Below, in pieces: positions 43,497-52,898 of a stretch of 64,000 nucleotides of DNA. The first letter of the stretch is position 1. Each line of letters begins with the position of its first letter. Origin of the DNA: Zoogloea sp041908905 (GTDB lineage Bacteria; Pseudomonadota; Gammaproteobacteria; Burkholderiales; Rhodocyclaceae). The notes beneath the pieces were generated by a model. That model was not told the origin of the DNA. It worked only from the letters and a program-made list of their open reading frames with translations, and did no database searches. Position numbers and translations under genes: made by a program. Location: NCBI RefSeq assembly GCF_041908905.1, contig NZ_JAYREK010000015.1, positions 1-64,000 on the forward strand. Direction: 5' to 3'.

Positions 43497-44093
43497 ATGA
43501 CCCGACCCAACCCGTCCCTGCTGAGCCGGCTCGCCCTCGCCGTCTCCGTGCTGTTCCAGCCCGCGCTGGCCGCCCGCCTCCGCGACCTGCGCGACGGCGT
43601 CGCCGAACCCGCCCCAACGCCCCAGCCCGCCCCGGCGCCGGTCACCGTGACCGCGCCCGAACCCGCGCCCGCGCCGGCCCCTGCCGCCGCCCCGGCACCC
43701 CAGCTCCGCACAGCCCCCCACGAGGCCGCGCTGCAGCTCCTCGGCCTGCTGCAGCGGGACGCCCGCTTCATCGACTTCATCGAGGAGGACGTCAAGGCCT
43801 ACTCCGACGCCGACATCGGCGCCGCCGCGCGGGTGGTGCACGAAGGCTGCCGCAAGGTACTGCGCGAGCACTTCAGCATCCAGCCCCTGCGCGCCGAGAA
43901 TGAAGGCAGCCGGATCACCCTGCCCGAAGGCTTCGACGCCGCCGCGGTACGCGTCACCGGCAACGTGGTGGGCAAGGCCCCCTTCACCGGCACCCTCAGC
44001 CACCGCGGCTGGCGCGTCACCGACACCCGCCTGCCCCAGCTCGCCGCCGGCCACGACGCGGCCATCGTCGCCCAGGCCGAGGTGGAGCTGTGA
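43497..44093 (+). CDS. DUF2760 protein, 198 aa
   Basis: N-terminal hydrophobic stretch (about 8-26), a long Pro/Ala linker (about 36-68), then the DUF2760 domain: ALQLLGLLQRDARFIDFIEE and AARVVHEGCRKVL. The C-terminus WRVTDTRLPQLAAGHDAAIV is typical. Function unknown. In many proteobacteria this gene precedes two atypical Hsp70 genes exactly as here; the stop overlaps the first Hsp70 start (GTGA). A membrane-tethered partner of those chaperones is inferred. Confidence 0.85.
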   Translation: MTRPNPSLLSRLALAVSVLFQPALAARLRDLRDGVAEPAPTPQPAPAPVTVTAPEPAPAPAPAAAPAPQLRTAPHEAALQLLGLLQRDARFIDFIEEDVKAYSDADIGAAARVVHEGCRKVLREHFSIQPLRAENEGSRITLPEGFDAAAVRVTGNVVGKAPFTGTLSHRGWRVTDTRLPQLAAGHDAAIVAQAEVEL

Positions 44094-45928
44094 GCGCCCC
44101 CCGCTACGCCATCGGGATCGATCTGGGCACCACCCACTGCGCCCTCTCCTACGTGGACGTGACCGCCAGCGACGGCGAGCAGGCGGCCCAGCAGGTGCTG
44201 GCCATCCCGCAGCTCACCGGCCCCGGCGCCGTCGAGGCGCGGCCGCTGCTCCCCTCCTTCCTCTACCTGCCCCACGAGAGCGAGCTGGCTCCCGGTGACC
44301 TGGCGCTGCCCTGGGCCACCGGCCAGGACTTTGCCACCGGCGAGTTCGCCCGCACCCGCGGCGCCGCCACGCCGATCCGCCTGGTGGCCAGCGCCAAGAG
44401 CTGGCTGTGCCACCCGGGCGTCGACCGCCGCGCGGCGATCCTGCCCGCCGAGGCGCCGCCCGAAGTAGCGCGCATCTCGCCGCTGACCGCCTCGATCCGC
44501 TACCTGTCGCACCTGCGCGACGCCTGGAACGCCGCCCACCCGGAGGCCCCCTTTGCGGAGCAGGACGTCACCGTGACGATCCCCGCCTCCTTCGACCCGG
44601 CCGCCCGCGAACTCACCGCCGAAGCTGCCCGGGCCGCCGGCTACGGCAGCATCACCCTGCTCGAAGAGCCCCAGGCCGCGCTGTACAGCTGGATCCAGCA
44701 CAGCGCCGGCGAGTGGCGCAAAGAGGTGAAGAAGGGCGACATCATCCTGGTGGTGGACGTCGGCGGCGGCACCACCGACCTGTCGCTGATCGCCGTGCTG
44801 GAGCGCGATGGCAACCTCGAGCTGCACCGGGTCGCGGTCGGCGAGCACATCCTCCTCGGCGGCGACAACATGGACCTGGCCCTCGCCTACGGCGTGGCGC
44901 GCAAGCTCGCCGGCCAGGGCACCACCCTCGACCCGTGGCAGACCCGCGCCCTCGCCCACGCCTGCCGCGTGGCCAAGGAAACCCTGCTCGGCGACGCCAG
45001 CATCGACGCGGTGCCGGTGGTCGTGCCGAGCCGCGGCTCCCGGCTCATCGGCGGCAGCATCCGCACCGAGGTCACCCGCGACGAGCTCACCCGCAGCCTG
45101 CTCGACGGCTTTTTCCCCGAGGTGGCCGTCTCCGACGCGCCCCTCAGCCGCGCCCGCGGCGGCCTCACCCAGCTCGGCCTGCCCTACGCCCAGGACGCGG
45201 CAATCACCCGCCACCTGGGCGCCTTCCTGAGCCGCCAGCGCGGCGCCACCGCCGAGCTCGAAGGCTTCGCCGAAGCGGCTGGCGAGGCGAGCTTCCTGCA
45301 CCCCACCGCGGTGCTCTTCAACGGCGGCGTGCTCAAGTCCGGCCTCGTCGCCGGGCGGGTGATGGATCTCATCAACCGCTGGCTGGCCGCCGAGGGCGCC
45401 GCCCCGGCGCGGCTGCTCGGCGGCACCGACCTCGACCTGGCGGTGGCCCGCGGCGCGGCCTACTACGGCTACGTGCGGCGCGGCCGCGGGGTGCGCATCC
45501 GCGGCGGCACGGCCCAGGCCTACTACGTGGCGGTCGAGTCGGCGATGCCCGCCATCCCCGGCATGGAACCGCCGGTGCAGGCCCTGTGCCTCGCCCCCTT
45601 CGGCATGGAGGAAGGCTCCGAGGCCGAACTGCCGCCCCAGCAGTTCGGGCTGGTGGTGGGCGAGCCGGTGCGCTTCCGCTTCTTCGGCTCGTCGGTGCGC
45701 CGCCACGACCAGGTCGGCACCTTGCTCGACTTCTGGGCGCCGGACGAGCTGCAGGAACTCGAGGAGATCGAGGCCAGCCTGCCCGCCGAGGGCCGCCGCG
45801 CCGGCGACATCGTGCCGGTGCACCTGCACGCCCGCATCACCGAGACCGGCACCCTCCAGCTCGAAGCCCTGCCGGTGGGCGGCAGCGAGCGCTGGAAGGT
45901 CGAGTTCGACGTGCGCGGCCAGGCCTGA
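44090..45928 (+). CDS. Atypical Hsp70-family protein 1, 612 aa
   Basis: Actin-like ATPase of the Hsp70 superfamily. Phosphate-1 motif IGIDLGTTHCALSY (8-21), phosphate-2 VVDVGGGTTDLSLI (near 220) and an adenosine-type motif LFNGGVLKSG are present. The C-terminal part after about 480 does not resemble the DnaK peptide-binding domain or EEVD-type tail, so client binding must differ. GTG start at 44090 overlaps the DUF2760 stop. Expected to work with the second Hsp70 encoded downstream; no J-domain or GrpE gene is nearby. Confidence 0.88.
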   Translation: MSAPRYAIGIDLGTTHCALSYVDVTASDGEQAAQQVLAIPQLTGPGAVEARPLLPSFLYLPHESELAPGDLALPWATGQDFATGEFARTRGAATPIRLVASAKSWLCHPGVDRRAAILPAEAPPEVARISPLTASIRYLSHLRDAWNAAHPEAPFAEQDVTVTIPASFDPAARELTAEAARAAGYGSITLLEEPQAALYSWIQHSAGEWRKEVKKGDIILVVDVGGGTTDLSLIAVLERDGNLELHRVAVGEHILLGGDNMDLALAYGVARKLAGQGTTLDPWQTRALAHACRVAKETLLGDASIDAVPVVVPSRGSRLIGGSIRTEVTRDELTRSLLDGFFPEVAVSDAPLSRARGGLTQLGLPYAQDAAITRHLGAFLSRQRGATAELEGFAEAAGEASFLHPTAVLFNGGVLKSGLVAGRVMDLINRWLAAEGAAPARLLGGTDLDLAVARGAAYYGYVRRGRGVRIRGGTAQAYYVAVESAMPAIPGMEPPVQALCLAPFGMEEGSEAELPPQQFGLVVGEPVRFRFFGSSVRRHDQVGTLLDFWAPDELQELEEIEASLPAEGRRAGDIVPVHLHARITETGTLQLEALPVGGSERWKVEFDVRGQA

Positions 45929-45958
45929 CGGCCGGCTATGGGCAGCGCAGGCACCGCC

Positions 45959-48700
45959 ATGAGCCGCTACCTGGTCGGCATCGACCTGGGCACCAGCCAC
46001 ACCGTCGTCGCCTATGCGGCGGCGGGGAGCGAGGCCGTCCGGCTGCTGGAGATCCCCCAGCTGGTCGGCCCCGGCGAGGTCGCCGCGCGGCCGCTGCTGC
46101 CCTCGGTGCGCTACCACCCGGCCGCCGGAGAGCTCGACCCGGCCTCCCTCGCGCTGCCCTGGGCCGGTAGCGAGAGCGACACGGTGATCGGCAGCTACGC
46201 CCGCGACCTCGGCGCCCAGGTGCCGGGCCGGCTGGTGGCCAGCGCCAAGAGCTGGCTGTCCCACCCGGGCGTCGACCGCAGCGCGGCGATCCTGCCCTGG
46301 GGCGCCCCGGACGACGTCGCCCGGGTGTCGCCCCTCGCCGCCAGCGCCAGCTACCTGGCCCACGTGCGGGCGGCCTGGGACGCCCAGTTTGCGAGCCACC
46401 CGCTGGCCGAGCAGGACCTCGTGCTCACCATCCCGGCCTCCTTCGACGAAGGCGCCCGGGCCCTCACCGTCGAGGCCGCCCGCCTCGCCGGCCTGCCCCG
46501 CCTGCGCCTCATCGAGGAGCCCCAGGCCGCCTTCCAGGACTGGATCTTCCGCCACCGTGACACCCTCGCCGCCGAACTCGCCGAGGCCCGGCTGGTGCTG
46601 GTGTGCGACGTGGGCGGCGGCACCACCGACCTCACCCTGGTGCAGGTCGAGCCCGCCTCCGACGGCGGCCCGCCCAAGCTCACCCGCATCGGCGTCGGCG
46701 ACCACCTGATGCTGGGCGGCGACAACATGGACCTGGCCCTCGCCCACCTGGCCGAGCAGCGCCTGGGCGGCGGCGAGCGCCTGTCGGCGGCCCGCTTCTC
46801 CCAGCTCGTCCAGCGCTGCCGTGCCGCCAAGGAGCAGCTGCTGGCCCCCGGCGCGCCGGAGCGGGTCACCCTCACGCTGCTCGGCGGCGGCACCCGGCTG
46901 ATCGGCGCGGCACGCTCCATCGAGCTGACCCGGGCCGAGATCGAGCAACTCGTCGTGGACGGCTTCCTGCCCCCGGTCGAGGCCGACGCGCAGCCGCAAA
47001 GGCGGCGCGCCGGCATCGTCGAATTCGGCCTGCCCTACCCGGCCGATGCGGCGATCACCCGCCATCTGGCCGCCTTCCTGCAGCGCCACGCCGCCGCGGC
47101 GCGGGCCGCCCTGGGCGATGCGGCGCCGGGCGACGGCAGCCTGCCGCTGCCCGACACCCTGCTGCTCAACGGCGGCGTGTTCCGCGCCGGGCCGATCACG
47201 CGCAGGCTCGAGGAGACCCTCGCCCGCTGGCGCGGCGCCCCGCTGCGGGTGCTCCACAACGACGCGCCAGATCTGGCCGTCGCCCGTGGCGCGGTGGCCT
47301 GGGGGCTGGCGCGCAGCCATGGCAGCGGGCCGGCCATCGGCGGCGGCTCGGCGCGCAGCTACTTTTTGCTCCTGGACGACGCGGGCAGCCGCGGCGTGTG
47401 CGTGCTGCCCCGCGGCACCGAAGCCGGCCACGAGGTGCAGCTGCCCGGCCGCAGCTTCGCGCTGCGCCTCGGCCAGGCGGTGCATTTCCAGCTCGTCTCG
47501 TCGGTGGGCGACACGCCCTGGCAGGCCGGCGAGCTGGTCGAGGCGCTGGGCGATGGCTTCATCCGCCTGCCGCCGATTGCCACCGTCTTGCCCGCCGCCG
47601 AGGGCACCGGCCAGCGCGACGTGACGGTGCAGCTCACCGCCACGATGACCGAGGTCGGCACCCTCGAGATGCACTGCGTCAGCGCCGACGGCCGGCGCTG
47701 GCTGCTGGCCTTCCAGCTGCGGGGCGACGCGGCCAGCCAGCCGGCCGAGCCCACGGCGGCGGAACACCCCCGCCTGCCGGCGGCGCTGGCCGAGATCGAG
47801 CGGGTCTTCGGCGGGCAGGCCAAGGGCGTGGACGCCCGCGAGGTACGCGGCCTGCGCGCGCGCCTCGAACGCCTGCTGGGCCCCCGGGAAGACTGGGACC
47901 TGCCGCTGCTGCGCGCCCTCTTCGACGCGCTGATGGAACGCGCCGGCCGGCGCCGCCGCTCCGCCGAACACGAGCGCAGCTGGCTCAACCTGGCCGGCTA
48001 CACCCTGCGCCCCGGCCTCGGCGCGGCCCTCGACGAGTGGCGCGTCGAGCAATTGTTCAGCCTGTTCGTCCAGGGCATCCAGTACCAGCAGGAGGGGCGC
48101 AACTGGTCCGAATGGTGGACCCTCTGGCGCCGCGCCGCCGGCGGCCTGCCCGAGGCCGCCCAGCTGGCGATCCTTGAGGTGCTGGCCGGCCACCTGGAAA
48201 CCCTGGAGTCCAGCAAGCGCAACCGCGCCCTCGACAGCTACGACGACATGGTGCGCCTCGCCGCGTCCCTCGAGAAAGTACCGGCGATGCACCGCATCGA
48301 GGTCGGCAAGTGGCTGCTGGAGCGCCTCCAGCGCCCGGCCGAGAAGCCCCACACCTGGTGGGCCCTGGGCCGCGTCGGCGCCCGCCGGCCGCTCTATGGC
48401 AGCGCCCACACGGTGGTGCCGGCCGAGATCGCCGCCGGCTGGCTCGAGGCGATCCTCGCCCTCGACTGGAAGCGCGTCGAACCGGCCGCCTTCGCCGCCG
48501 CCCAGATCGCCCGCCTCACCGGCGACCGCGGCCTCGACCTGCCGCCCGAGCTGCGCGACACCGTGGTGCGCCGCCTCACCGCCGGCCGCGCCCCTTCGAG
48601 CTGGATCGCCCTGGTACGCGACGGCGGCCGGCTCGACGACGCCGACCAGCGCCGCAGCTTCGGCGAGGCCCTGCCCCCCGGGCTGCGGCTGATCGACTGA
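45959..48700 (+). CDS. Atypical Hsp70-family protein 2 with long C-terminal extension, 913 aa
   Basis: Hsp70-type ATPase domain with VGIDLGTSHTVVAYA (6-20) and VCDVGGGTTDLTLVQ (near 216), paralogous to the preceding gene (both contain LVASAKSWL.HPGVDR). After about residue 600 comes a 300-residue helical extension (DUF3731-like: RRRRSAEHERSWLNLAGYTL, WWALGRVGARRPLYGSAHTV) absent from DnaK. ATG 45959 is chosen to match the conserved start MSRYLVGID; ATG 45938 is also in frame. Role unknown; a chaperone-like partner of DUF2760 and Hsp70-1 is inferred from the conserved gene order. Confidence 0.86.
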   Translation: MSRYLVGIDLGTSHTVVAYAAAGSEAVRLLEIPQLVGPGEVAARPLLPSVRYHPAAGELDPASLALPWAGSESDTVIGSYARDLGAQVPGRLVASAKSWLSHPGVDRSAAILPWGAPDDVARVSPLAASASYLAHVRAAWDAQFASHPLAEQDLVLTIPASFDEGARALTVEAARLAGLPRLRLIEEPQAAFQDWIFRHRDTLAAELAEARLVLVCDVGGGTTDLTLVQVEPASDGGPPKLTRIGVGDHLMLGGDNMDLALAHLAEQRLGGGERLSAARFSQLVQRCRAAKEQLLAPGAPERVTLTLLGGGTRLIGAARSIELTRAEIEQLVVDGFLPPVEADAQPQRRRAGIVEFGLPYPADAAITRHLAAFLQRHAAAARAALGDAAPGDGSLPLPDTLLLNGGVFRAGPITRRLEETLARWRGAPLRVLHNDAPDLAVARGAVAWGLARSHGSGPAIGGGSARSYFLLLDDAGSRGVCVLPRGTEAGHEVQLPGRSFALRLGQAVHFQLVSSVGDTPWQAGELVEALGDGFIRLPPIATVLPAAEGTGQRDVTVQLTATMTEVGTLEMHCVSADGRRWLLAFQLRGDAASQPAEPTAAEHPRLPAALAEIERVFGGQAKGVDAREVRGLRARLERLLGPREDWDLPLLRALFDALMERAGRRRRSAEHERSWLNLAGYTLRPGLGAALDEWRVEQLFSLFVQGIQYQQEGRNWSEWWTLWRRAAGGLPEAAQLAILEVLAGHLETLESSKRNRALDSYDDMVRLAASLEKVPAMHRIEVGKWLLERLQRPAEKPHTWWALGRVGARRPLYGSAHTVVPAEIAAGWLEAILALDWKRVEPAAFAAAQIARLTGDRGLDLPPELRDTVVRRLTAGRAPSSWIALVRDGGRLDDADQRRSFGEALPPGLRLID

Positions 48701-49145
48701 AGCACCGGGGCCGGGCAGATCCGGGCGCAAAGCCCTGGAGCCCGCCCATCCCGCCCTCGCCCAACCCCTGGACGACCGCGCGCCCACACTCCGCGCGCGG
48801 GGCGGCAACACCGAAGCGCCGGCCCTTCTCACCCGGGCGCAGGCGATCTGCGAGCACGCGCGGGGCCCCGGACTCCCGATGGTCACCGCGAACCTCGACA
48901 AGCCTGCGGTGATCCACACCGACGCGGCCACCCGGCGCGCCGCCATGATCAGCAGCCGGGCACCCTGGGCGCCCTGCCACCCAGCGGTGGCCACCAGCCC
49001 CACCGGCAGCAAGGGCTTCGGAGGCGATCAGACCACCAGCCCAGGCTCCGGGAGTCAAGAATCGGGCCGGCGTGACGTAATCGAGCTACCCGGTGGTGCA
49101 ATGCATGTGCACCGCTGCCCGATCCCCGACCGAAGCCCGTCCGCC
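48701..49145. other. Gene-free stretch before the chemoreceptor
   Basis: 445 bp. Open frames exist on both strands but have no recognisable product or ribosome site. No repeat or RNA gene noticed. Confidence 0.4.
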
Positions 49146-51167
49146 ATGTTCAAACGCCTCAGCCTCACCCAGCGCCTGCTCGCCGGGACCGCCCTCGCCG
49201 TCACCCTCGCCTTCGGCATCCTGCTCGCCATCACCGTCCAGCAATCGCGCCAGAGTGCCGTGGAACAGGCGGAACTCGGCATGCGCACCCAGCTCGACCT
49301 GGTCGTCACGATGCTCGACTACGCCCAGGACGCCCTCAAGACCCGCGCCCGCGACCAGCTCACGCTGCTCGAACACGAGCTGCCCGGCAAGGCCAGCCTC
49401 GGCGCCCCGGTGGCCACCGGCAAGCTGGAGCTCCCGCGCCTGCGCTTCGGCGACCTCGAAGGCAGCAACAATCCGGAGTTCCTCGAGGCCTACCGCAAGC
49501 GCAACGCCGTCGATGCCGCCTTTCTGGTGCGCGAAGGTGACACCTTCTACCGGGCCTCGACCCTGCTCAAGGACGCCGACGGCAAGTATCGGGTCGGCGA
49601 GGTGATCAAGGACAGCTACGTGGCCACGCTGCTGCGCGGCGAGACCTACACCGGCACCCTGGAACGCGGCGGCCGCCTCTACGTGCTGGGTGCCAAGCCG
49701 GTGCTGGGCGCCGACGGCAAGGTGATCGGCGCGATCACCGTGCGTCTCGACGCCGAGGCCAACGTGACCATGCTGAAGGACCGTCTGCGCAACATCGCCG
49801 TCGGGAGCAGCGGCTACCTCTACGTGCTGGCCCCGCCCAGCGGCGACACCAAGGAGAGCCGCGTGCTGATGCACCCCCAGCACGAAGGCAAGCGCGTCTC
49901 CGAACTCGACGCCGAGACAATCCGCCCGGAGCTCGAAAAGCAGCTCGCCGAACGCAACGGCACGCACCGCTACACCTGGATCGACGCCAGCGGCCGGCAG
50001 CTCGAGAAGATCGCGATGTTCAAGGAGCAGAAGGAACTCGGCTGGATCGTCGCCAGCAGCACCGCGATCGGGGAACTCACCGCGGCCAGCGAGGCCCTGC
50101 GCAACCTGCTGCTGGGCCTCAGCGTGGGCTTCGGCCTGCTGCTGTGCGCCGGGATCGGCGGCTACATCTGGGCCAGCCTGCGGCGCCTGCAGCCGGTGAT
50201 GCAGGGCATCGAGGCCCTCGCCGCCGGCGACCTGGGCCGCCAGCTGCCCTGCGACCCGGAAAGCCGCCACGAGGCCGACATGATGGCCCGCGCCCTCAAC
50301 GAAGCCAGCGCCGCGCTGCGCCAGCTGATGGGCAGCGTGCAGACCACCGTGGGCGGTGTCGAGGGCAACGCGGCACAGCTCAGCGCCCTGATCCGCGGCG
50401 TCGATGCCGCCATGGGCCAACAGAGCGAGGCCACCAGCGGCATGTCGACCGCCACCGAGGAGCTGTCGACGAGCATCGACCAGGTGGCCCACAACGCCGC
50501 CCACGCCCTGGCGCTGACCCGCGACACCCGGGCCGCCGTGGATGAGGGCCGGATGGCCGTCCACGACACCATCGGCGCCATGGAAAACACCGCCGCCAAG
50601 GTGGCCGACGCCGCCGACAAGGTGCGCGACCTGGGCGAGCGCGGTCACAAGGTGCAGGACATCGCCGGCGCCATCCAGAGCATTGCCGATCAGACCAACC
50701 TCCTTGCCCTCAACGCCGCCATCGAGGCGGCCCGCGCCGGCGAGGCCGGCCGCGGCTTCGCAGTGGTCGCCGACGAGGTGCGCAAGCTCGCCGAGCGGGC
50801 CAAGAGCTCGGCCAGCGACATCAGCGCGATCCTCGCCTCGCTACTCGAACAGGTGGGCAACGTCGCCGCCGACATCGTCGAAGCCTCCGACCGGGCCCGC
50901 GACAGCGCGACCCGCTCGCGCCAGGTCGAGGACGCGCTGACGGCCATCGAGCAGCGCTCCACCCAGACGGTGGACGCGGTTGAAGACATCGCCCGGGCCG
51001 CCGACGAGCAGAGCCGCGCCGGTCACGACATCGCCCGCAAGGTGGAGTCGGTTGCCCACCTGGCCGGGACCATCGGCAGCCAGACCCGCGAGGTCGAGGA
51101 TGTCGCCGGCGATCTGGCGGCCCAGGTGGCCGGCCTGTCCGACGCCGCCGCACGCTTCCGGCGCTGA
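49146..51167 (+). CDS. Methyl-accepting chemotaxis protein with Cache sensor, 673 aa
   Basis: Transmembrane chemoreceptor. TM1 at about 11-31, a large periplasmic Cache-type sensor (32-318; FYRASTLLKDADGKYRVGEV, YLYVLAP), TM2 at about 320-344, HAMP (about 345-395), and the signalling domain with the conserved tip IADQTNLLALNAAIEAARAG and RGFAVVADEVRKLAERA. The start at ATG 49146 gives a normal short cytoplasmic N-terminus; a longer open frame to 48879 is not credible. Ligand unknown; Cache sensors of this form often bind small carboxylates or amino acids. Confidence 0.92.
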   Translation: MFKRLSLTQRLLAGTALAVTLAFGILLAITVQQSRQSAVEQAELGMRTQLDLVVTMLDYAQDALKTRARDQLTLLEHELPGKASLGAPVATGKLELPRLRFGDLEGSNNPEFLEAYRKRNAVDAAFLVREGDTFYRASTLLKDADGKYRVGEVIKDSYVATLLRGETYTGTLERGGRLYVLGAKPVLGADGKVIGAITVRLDAEANVTMLKDRLRNIAVGSSGYLYVLAPPSGDTKESRVLMHPQHEGKRVSELDAETIRPELEKQLAERNGTHRYTWIDASGRQLEKIAMFKEQKELGWIVASSTAIGELTAASEALRNLLLGLSVGFGLLLCAGIGGYIWASLRRLQPVMQGIEALAAGDLGRQLPCDPESRHEADMMARALNEASAALRQLMGSVQTTVGGVEGNAAQLSALIRGVDAAMGQQSEATSGMSTATEELSTSIDQVAHNAAHALALTRDTRAAVDEGRMAVHDTIGAMENTAAKVADAADKVRDLGERGHKVQDIAGAIQSIADQTNLLALNAAIEAARAGEAGRGFAVVADEVRKLAERAKSSASDISAILASLLEQVGNVAADIVEASDRARDSATRSRQVEDALTAIEQRSTQTVDAVEDIARAADEQSRAGHDIARKVESVAHLAGTIGSQTREVEDVAGDLAAQVAGLSDAAARFRR

Positions 51168-51375
51168 GACGGCGGCCGGCCGGCACGGGTCAAGCCCCGC
51201 GGGCGCCCGGCTCCGGGCCATGGGCCGCCATCAAGACCGCGATCGCCCGGACGGTCACGCCGCGGATCTCCTAGCTTCAGGCGGCGGGAACAGGAAGCGG
51301 TCGATGAACCTGGCTTCGAGCAACGCATGGAGCTGCCGGATCACGATGGCGGGGTCGGCCCGGCGCGGCTTGCCC

Positions 51376-51748
51376 CGGGCCATCACCCGCGACAGCGGCG
51401 CCAAGGTCACCTTCTTCTGCACCGAACAGCGCTACCCGACGAGTTACCTGAGGGTGAGCGCGATCAGTGGCGGCGCCGCGCTGCGGGCATTCCAGAGCGC
51501 CGAGGCGGCGGCCGCGGCCGTTCCCGACCGCTGCGAACGGCTCGCCCGGGCCGCGGGGGTGGCCTGCCCCCCCTCGCCCTGGGGGCGCCGGGCCCTACGC
51601 GGCCATCATCGAGGCCGCCACCCGGATCGGCGCCGACGTGATCTTCATGGCCTCTCACGGCTATCGCGGCGTCAGGGCGCTGCTGCTGGGCAGCGAGACC
51701 CAGAAGGTGCTGACCCACTCGACGATCCCGGTGCTCGTCTCCCGCTGA
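51376..51748 (+). pseudogene. Universal stress protein (UspA family), frameshifted
   Basis: Two adjacent frames carry one UspA-like protein. The first has RDSGAKVTFFCTEQRYPTSY and QSAEAAAAAVPDRCERLARA; the second, ending at 51748, has YAAIIEAATRIGADVIFMAS and HGYRGVRALLLGSETQKVL, with the ATP-binding G-x-R-G-x(9)-G(S) type motif at the end. The shift lies near 51565-51600 in a run of C and G, and the N-terminal 20-25 residues with the usual first beta strand are not clear. It is either a true pseudogene or a sequencing error in a GC-rich stretch. Confidence 0.75.
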
Positions 51749-51853
51749 ACACCTGCGCCCGGCCTCCACGTTTTGCGGCGGCGATGCGATCAGCAGGCCA
51801 CAATGGGAAGTGAGGCTGGCGTGATTCAGCCGGCCACAGCCAGGGAGACAGCG

Positions 51854-52513
51854 ATGATCTTCAAAGACCGTATCGATGCGGCGCGCAGGCTGGCCGACGC
51901 GCTGGCGGCCTACCGCGGCCAGAACCCGCTGGTGCTGGCGATTCCACGGGGCGCGGTGCCGATGGGCGCGGCGCTGTCCGAGGCACTCGGTGGCGAGCTC
52001 GACGTGGTGCTGGTGCACAAGCTGTGTTCGCGCTGGAGCCCCGAATACGCGATCGGCGCCATCGACGAGGGTGGCGGGTTTTTCGTATCCGACCCCTCCG
52101 AGGCCGACGAGGGCTGGTTGAAGGCCGAGCGCGCCCGGCGGCTGCAAGGCCTGCGCGAGCGCCGGGCGCTGTATTCCCCCGAGCATCCGCCGATCGACCC
52201 GCACGGCCGGGTGGTGATCATCGTTGACGACGGCCTCGCCACCGGCGCCACGATGATCGCCGCGCTCCAGGCGGTGCGCGCCCAGGGCCCGCAAAAGCTG
52301 ATCTGCGCGGTGCCGGTCGGCGCCCCCGACAGCCTGCACAAGGTCGAGCCCCTGGCGGACGAGGTGGTGTGCCTGCACGCCCCGCGGGGCTTCCAGGCGG
52401 TCGGGCAGTTCTACGTGCATTTCGACCAGGTCGAGGACGCCGAGGTGGTCGCCTGCCTGCGGGCCTGTCACGGCAAGGCAACGGGGCCCCCGGCGCCGGA
52501 CGTGGGCGGCTGA
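51854..52513 (+). CDS. Phosphoribosyltransferase-family protein, 219 aa
   Basis: Type I PRTase fold. The PRPP-binding motif VVIIVDDGLATGATM is clear (about 118-132), preceded by ILAIPRGAVPMG-like LAIPRGAVPMGAAL near the N-terminus. These stand-alone proteins, often annotated as phosphoribosyltransferase or erythromycin-esterase-associated, have no well-established substrate. ATG 51854 follows CAGGGAGAC; a longer frame starts at 51773. It sits next to the UspA remnant, a pairing seen in stress-related clusters. A terminator-like hairpin follows. Confidence 0.85.
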   Translation: MIFKDRIDAARRLADALAAYRGQNPLVLAIPRGAVPMGAALSEALGGELDVVLVHKLCSRWSPEYAIGAIDEGGGFFVSDPSEADEGWLKAERARRLQGLRERRALYSPEHPPIDPHGRVVIIVDDGLATGATMIAALQAVRAQGPQKLICAVPVGAPDSLHKVEPLADEVVCLHAPRGFQAVGQFYVHFDQVEDAEVVACLRACHGKATGPPAPDVGG

Positions 52514-52622
52514 GGCGCCGGCGCGGAGACGGCCGGGACACACACGGAGACACCCCGGGCTGGCGGGTAGCGCACCGCATCGGCCCGGGCGGCCGGCAGC
52601 GGACAGCCTCGGACCCAAGAAA

Positions 52623-52646
52623 ACGGGCTCCCCGCAGGGAGCCCGT
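52623..52646 (+). terminator. Hairpin behind the phosphoribosyltransferase gene
   Basis: ACGGGCTCCC-cgca-GGGAGCCCGT is a perfect 10-bp stem with a tetraloop, 109 bp behind the stop and preceded by an A run. No long T tract follows on the plus strand; on the minus strand the stem is followed by TTTTC, so it may also end a transcript from the right. Confidence 0.65.
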
Positions 52647-52898
52647 GTGCGTTAAGCCTGGAAACGACAGTGGACCGCTTAGCGCAACTTCAAGAGCCGC
52701 ATGAACACTTTTGATAGTGCCTTCCCCGAGGTTCACCTGGAGGGTGAGAGCGCTACACGCCTGCGCCGGCGCCTGGCTTTGTCGCTCCGCCTTGCTGGCA
52801 TGAGCCTGCCGCGTTGTCGCTTCGCGCCAGACACCCGCCGAGACTCGCCAGCAGGCGTGCCCAGCTAGCGTTTCTCGGTTGAAACGCCCGCGGTCAGC
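52647..52898. other. Gene-free stretch
   Basis: No coding frame is convincing. The base composition is less GC-rich than the neighbours, and together with the preceding hairpin it could hold a small RNA, but nothing specific was recognised. Confidence 0.3.

Noticed and set aside
43799..49012. 1737-codon open frame opposite the Hsp70 operon
   Set aside because: Antisense shadow of two clear Hsp70 genes; no domain or start signal.
48576..49058. 160-codon minus-strand frame before the chemoreceptor
   Set aside because: Gly/Arg-rich translation, overlaps the Hsp70 gene end, and has no recognisable feature.
52623..52760. Small RNA gene such as 6S or SRP RNA
   Set aside because: One good hairpin is present but no match to the known fold of any RNA family could be made by eye.
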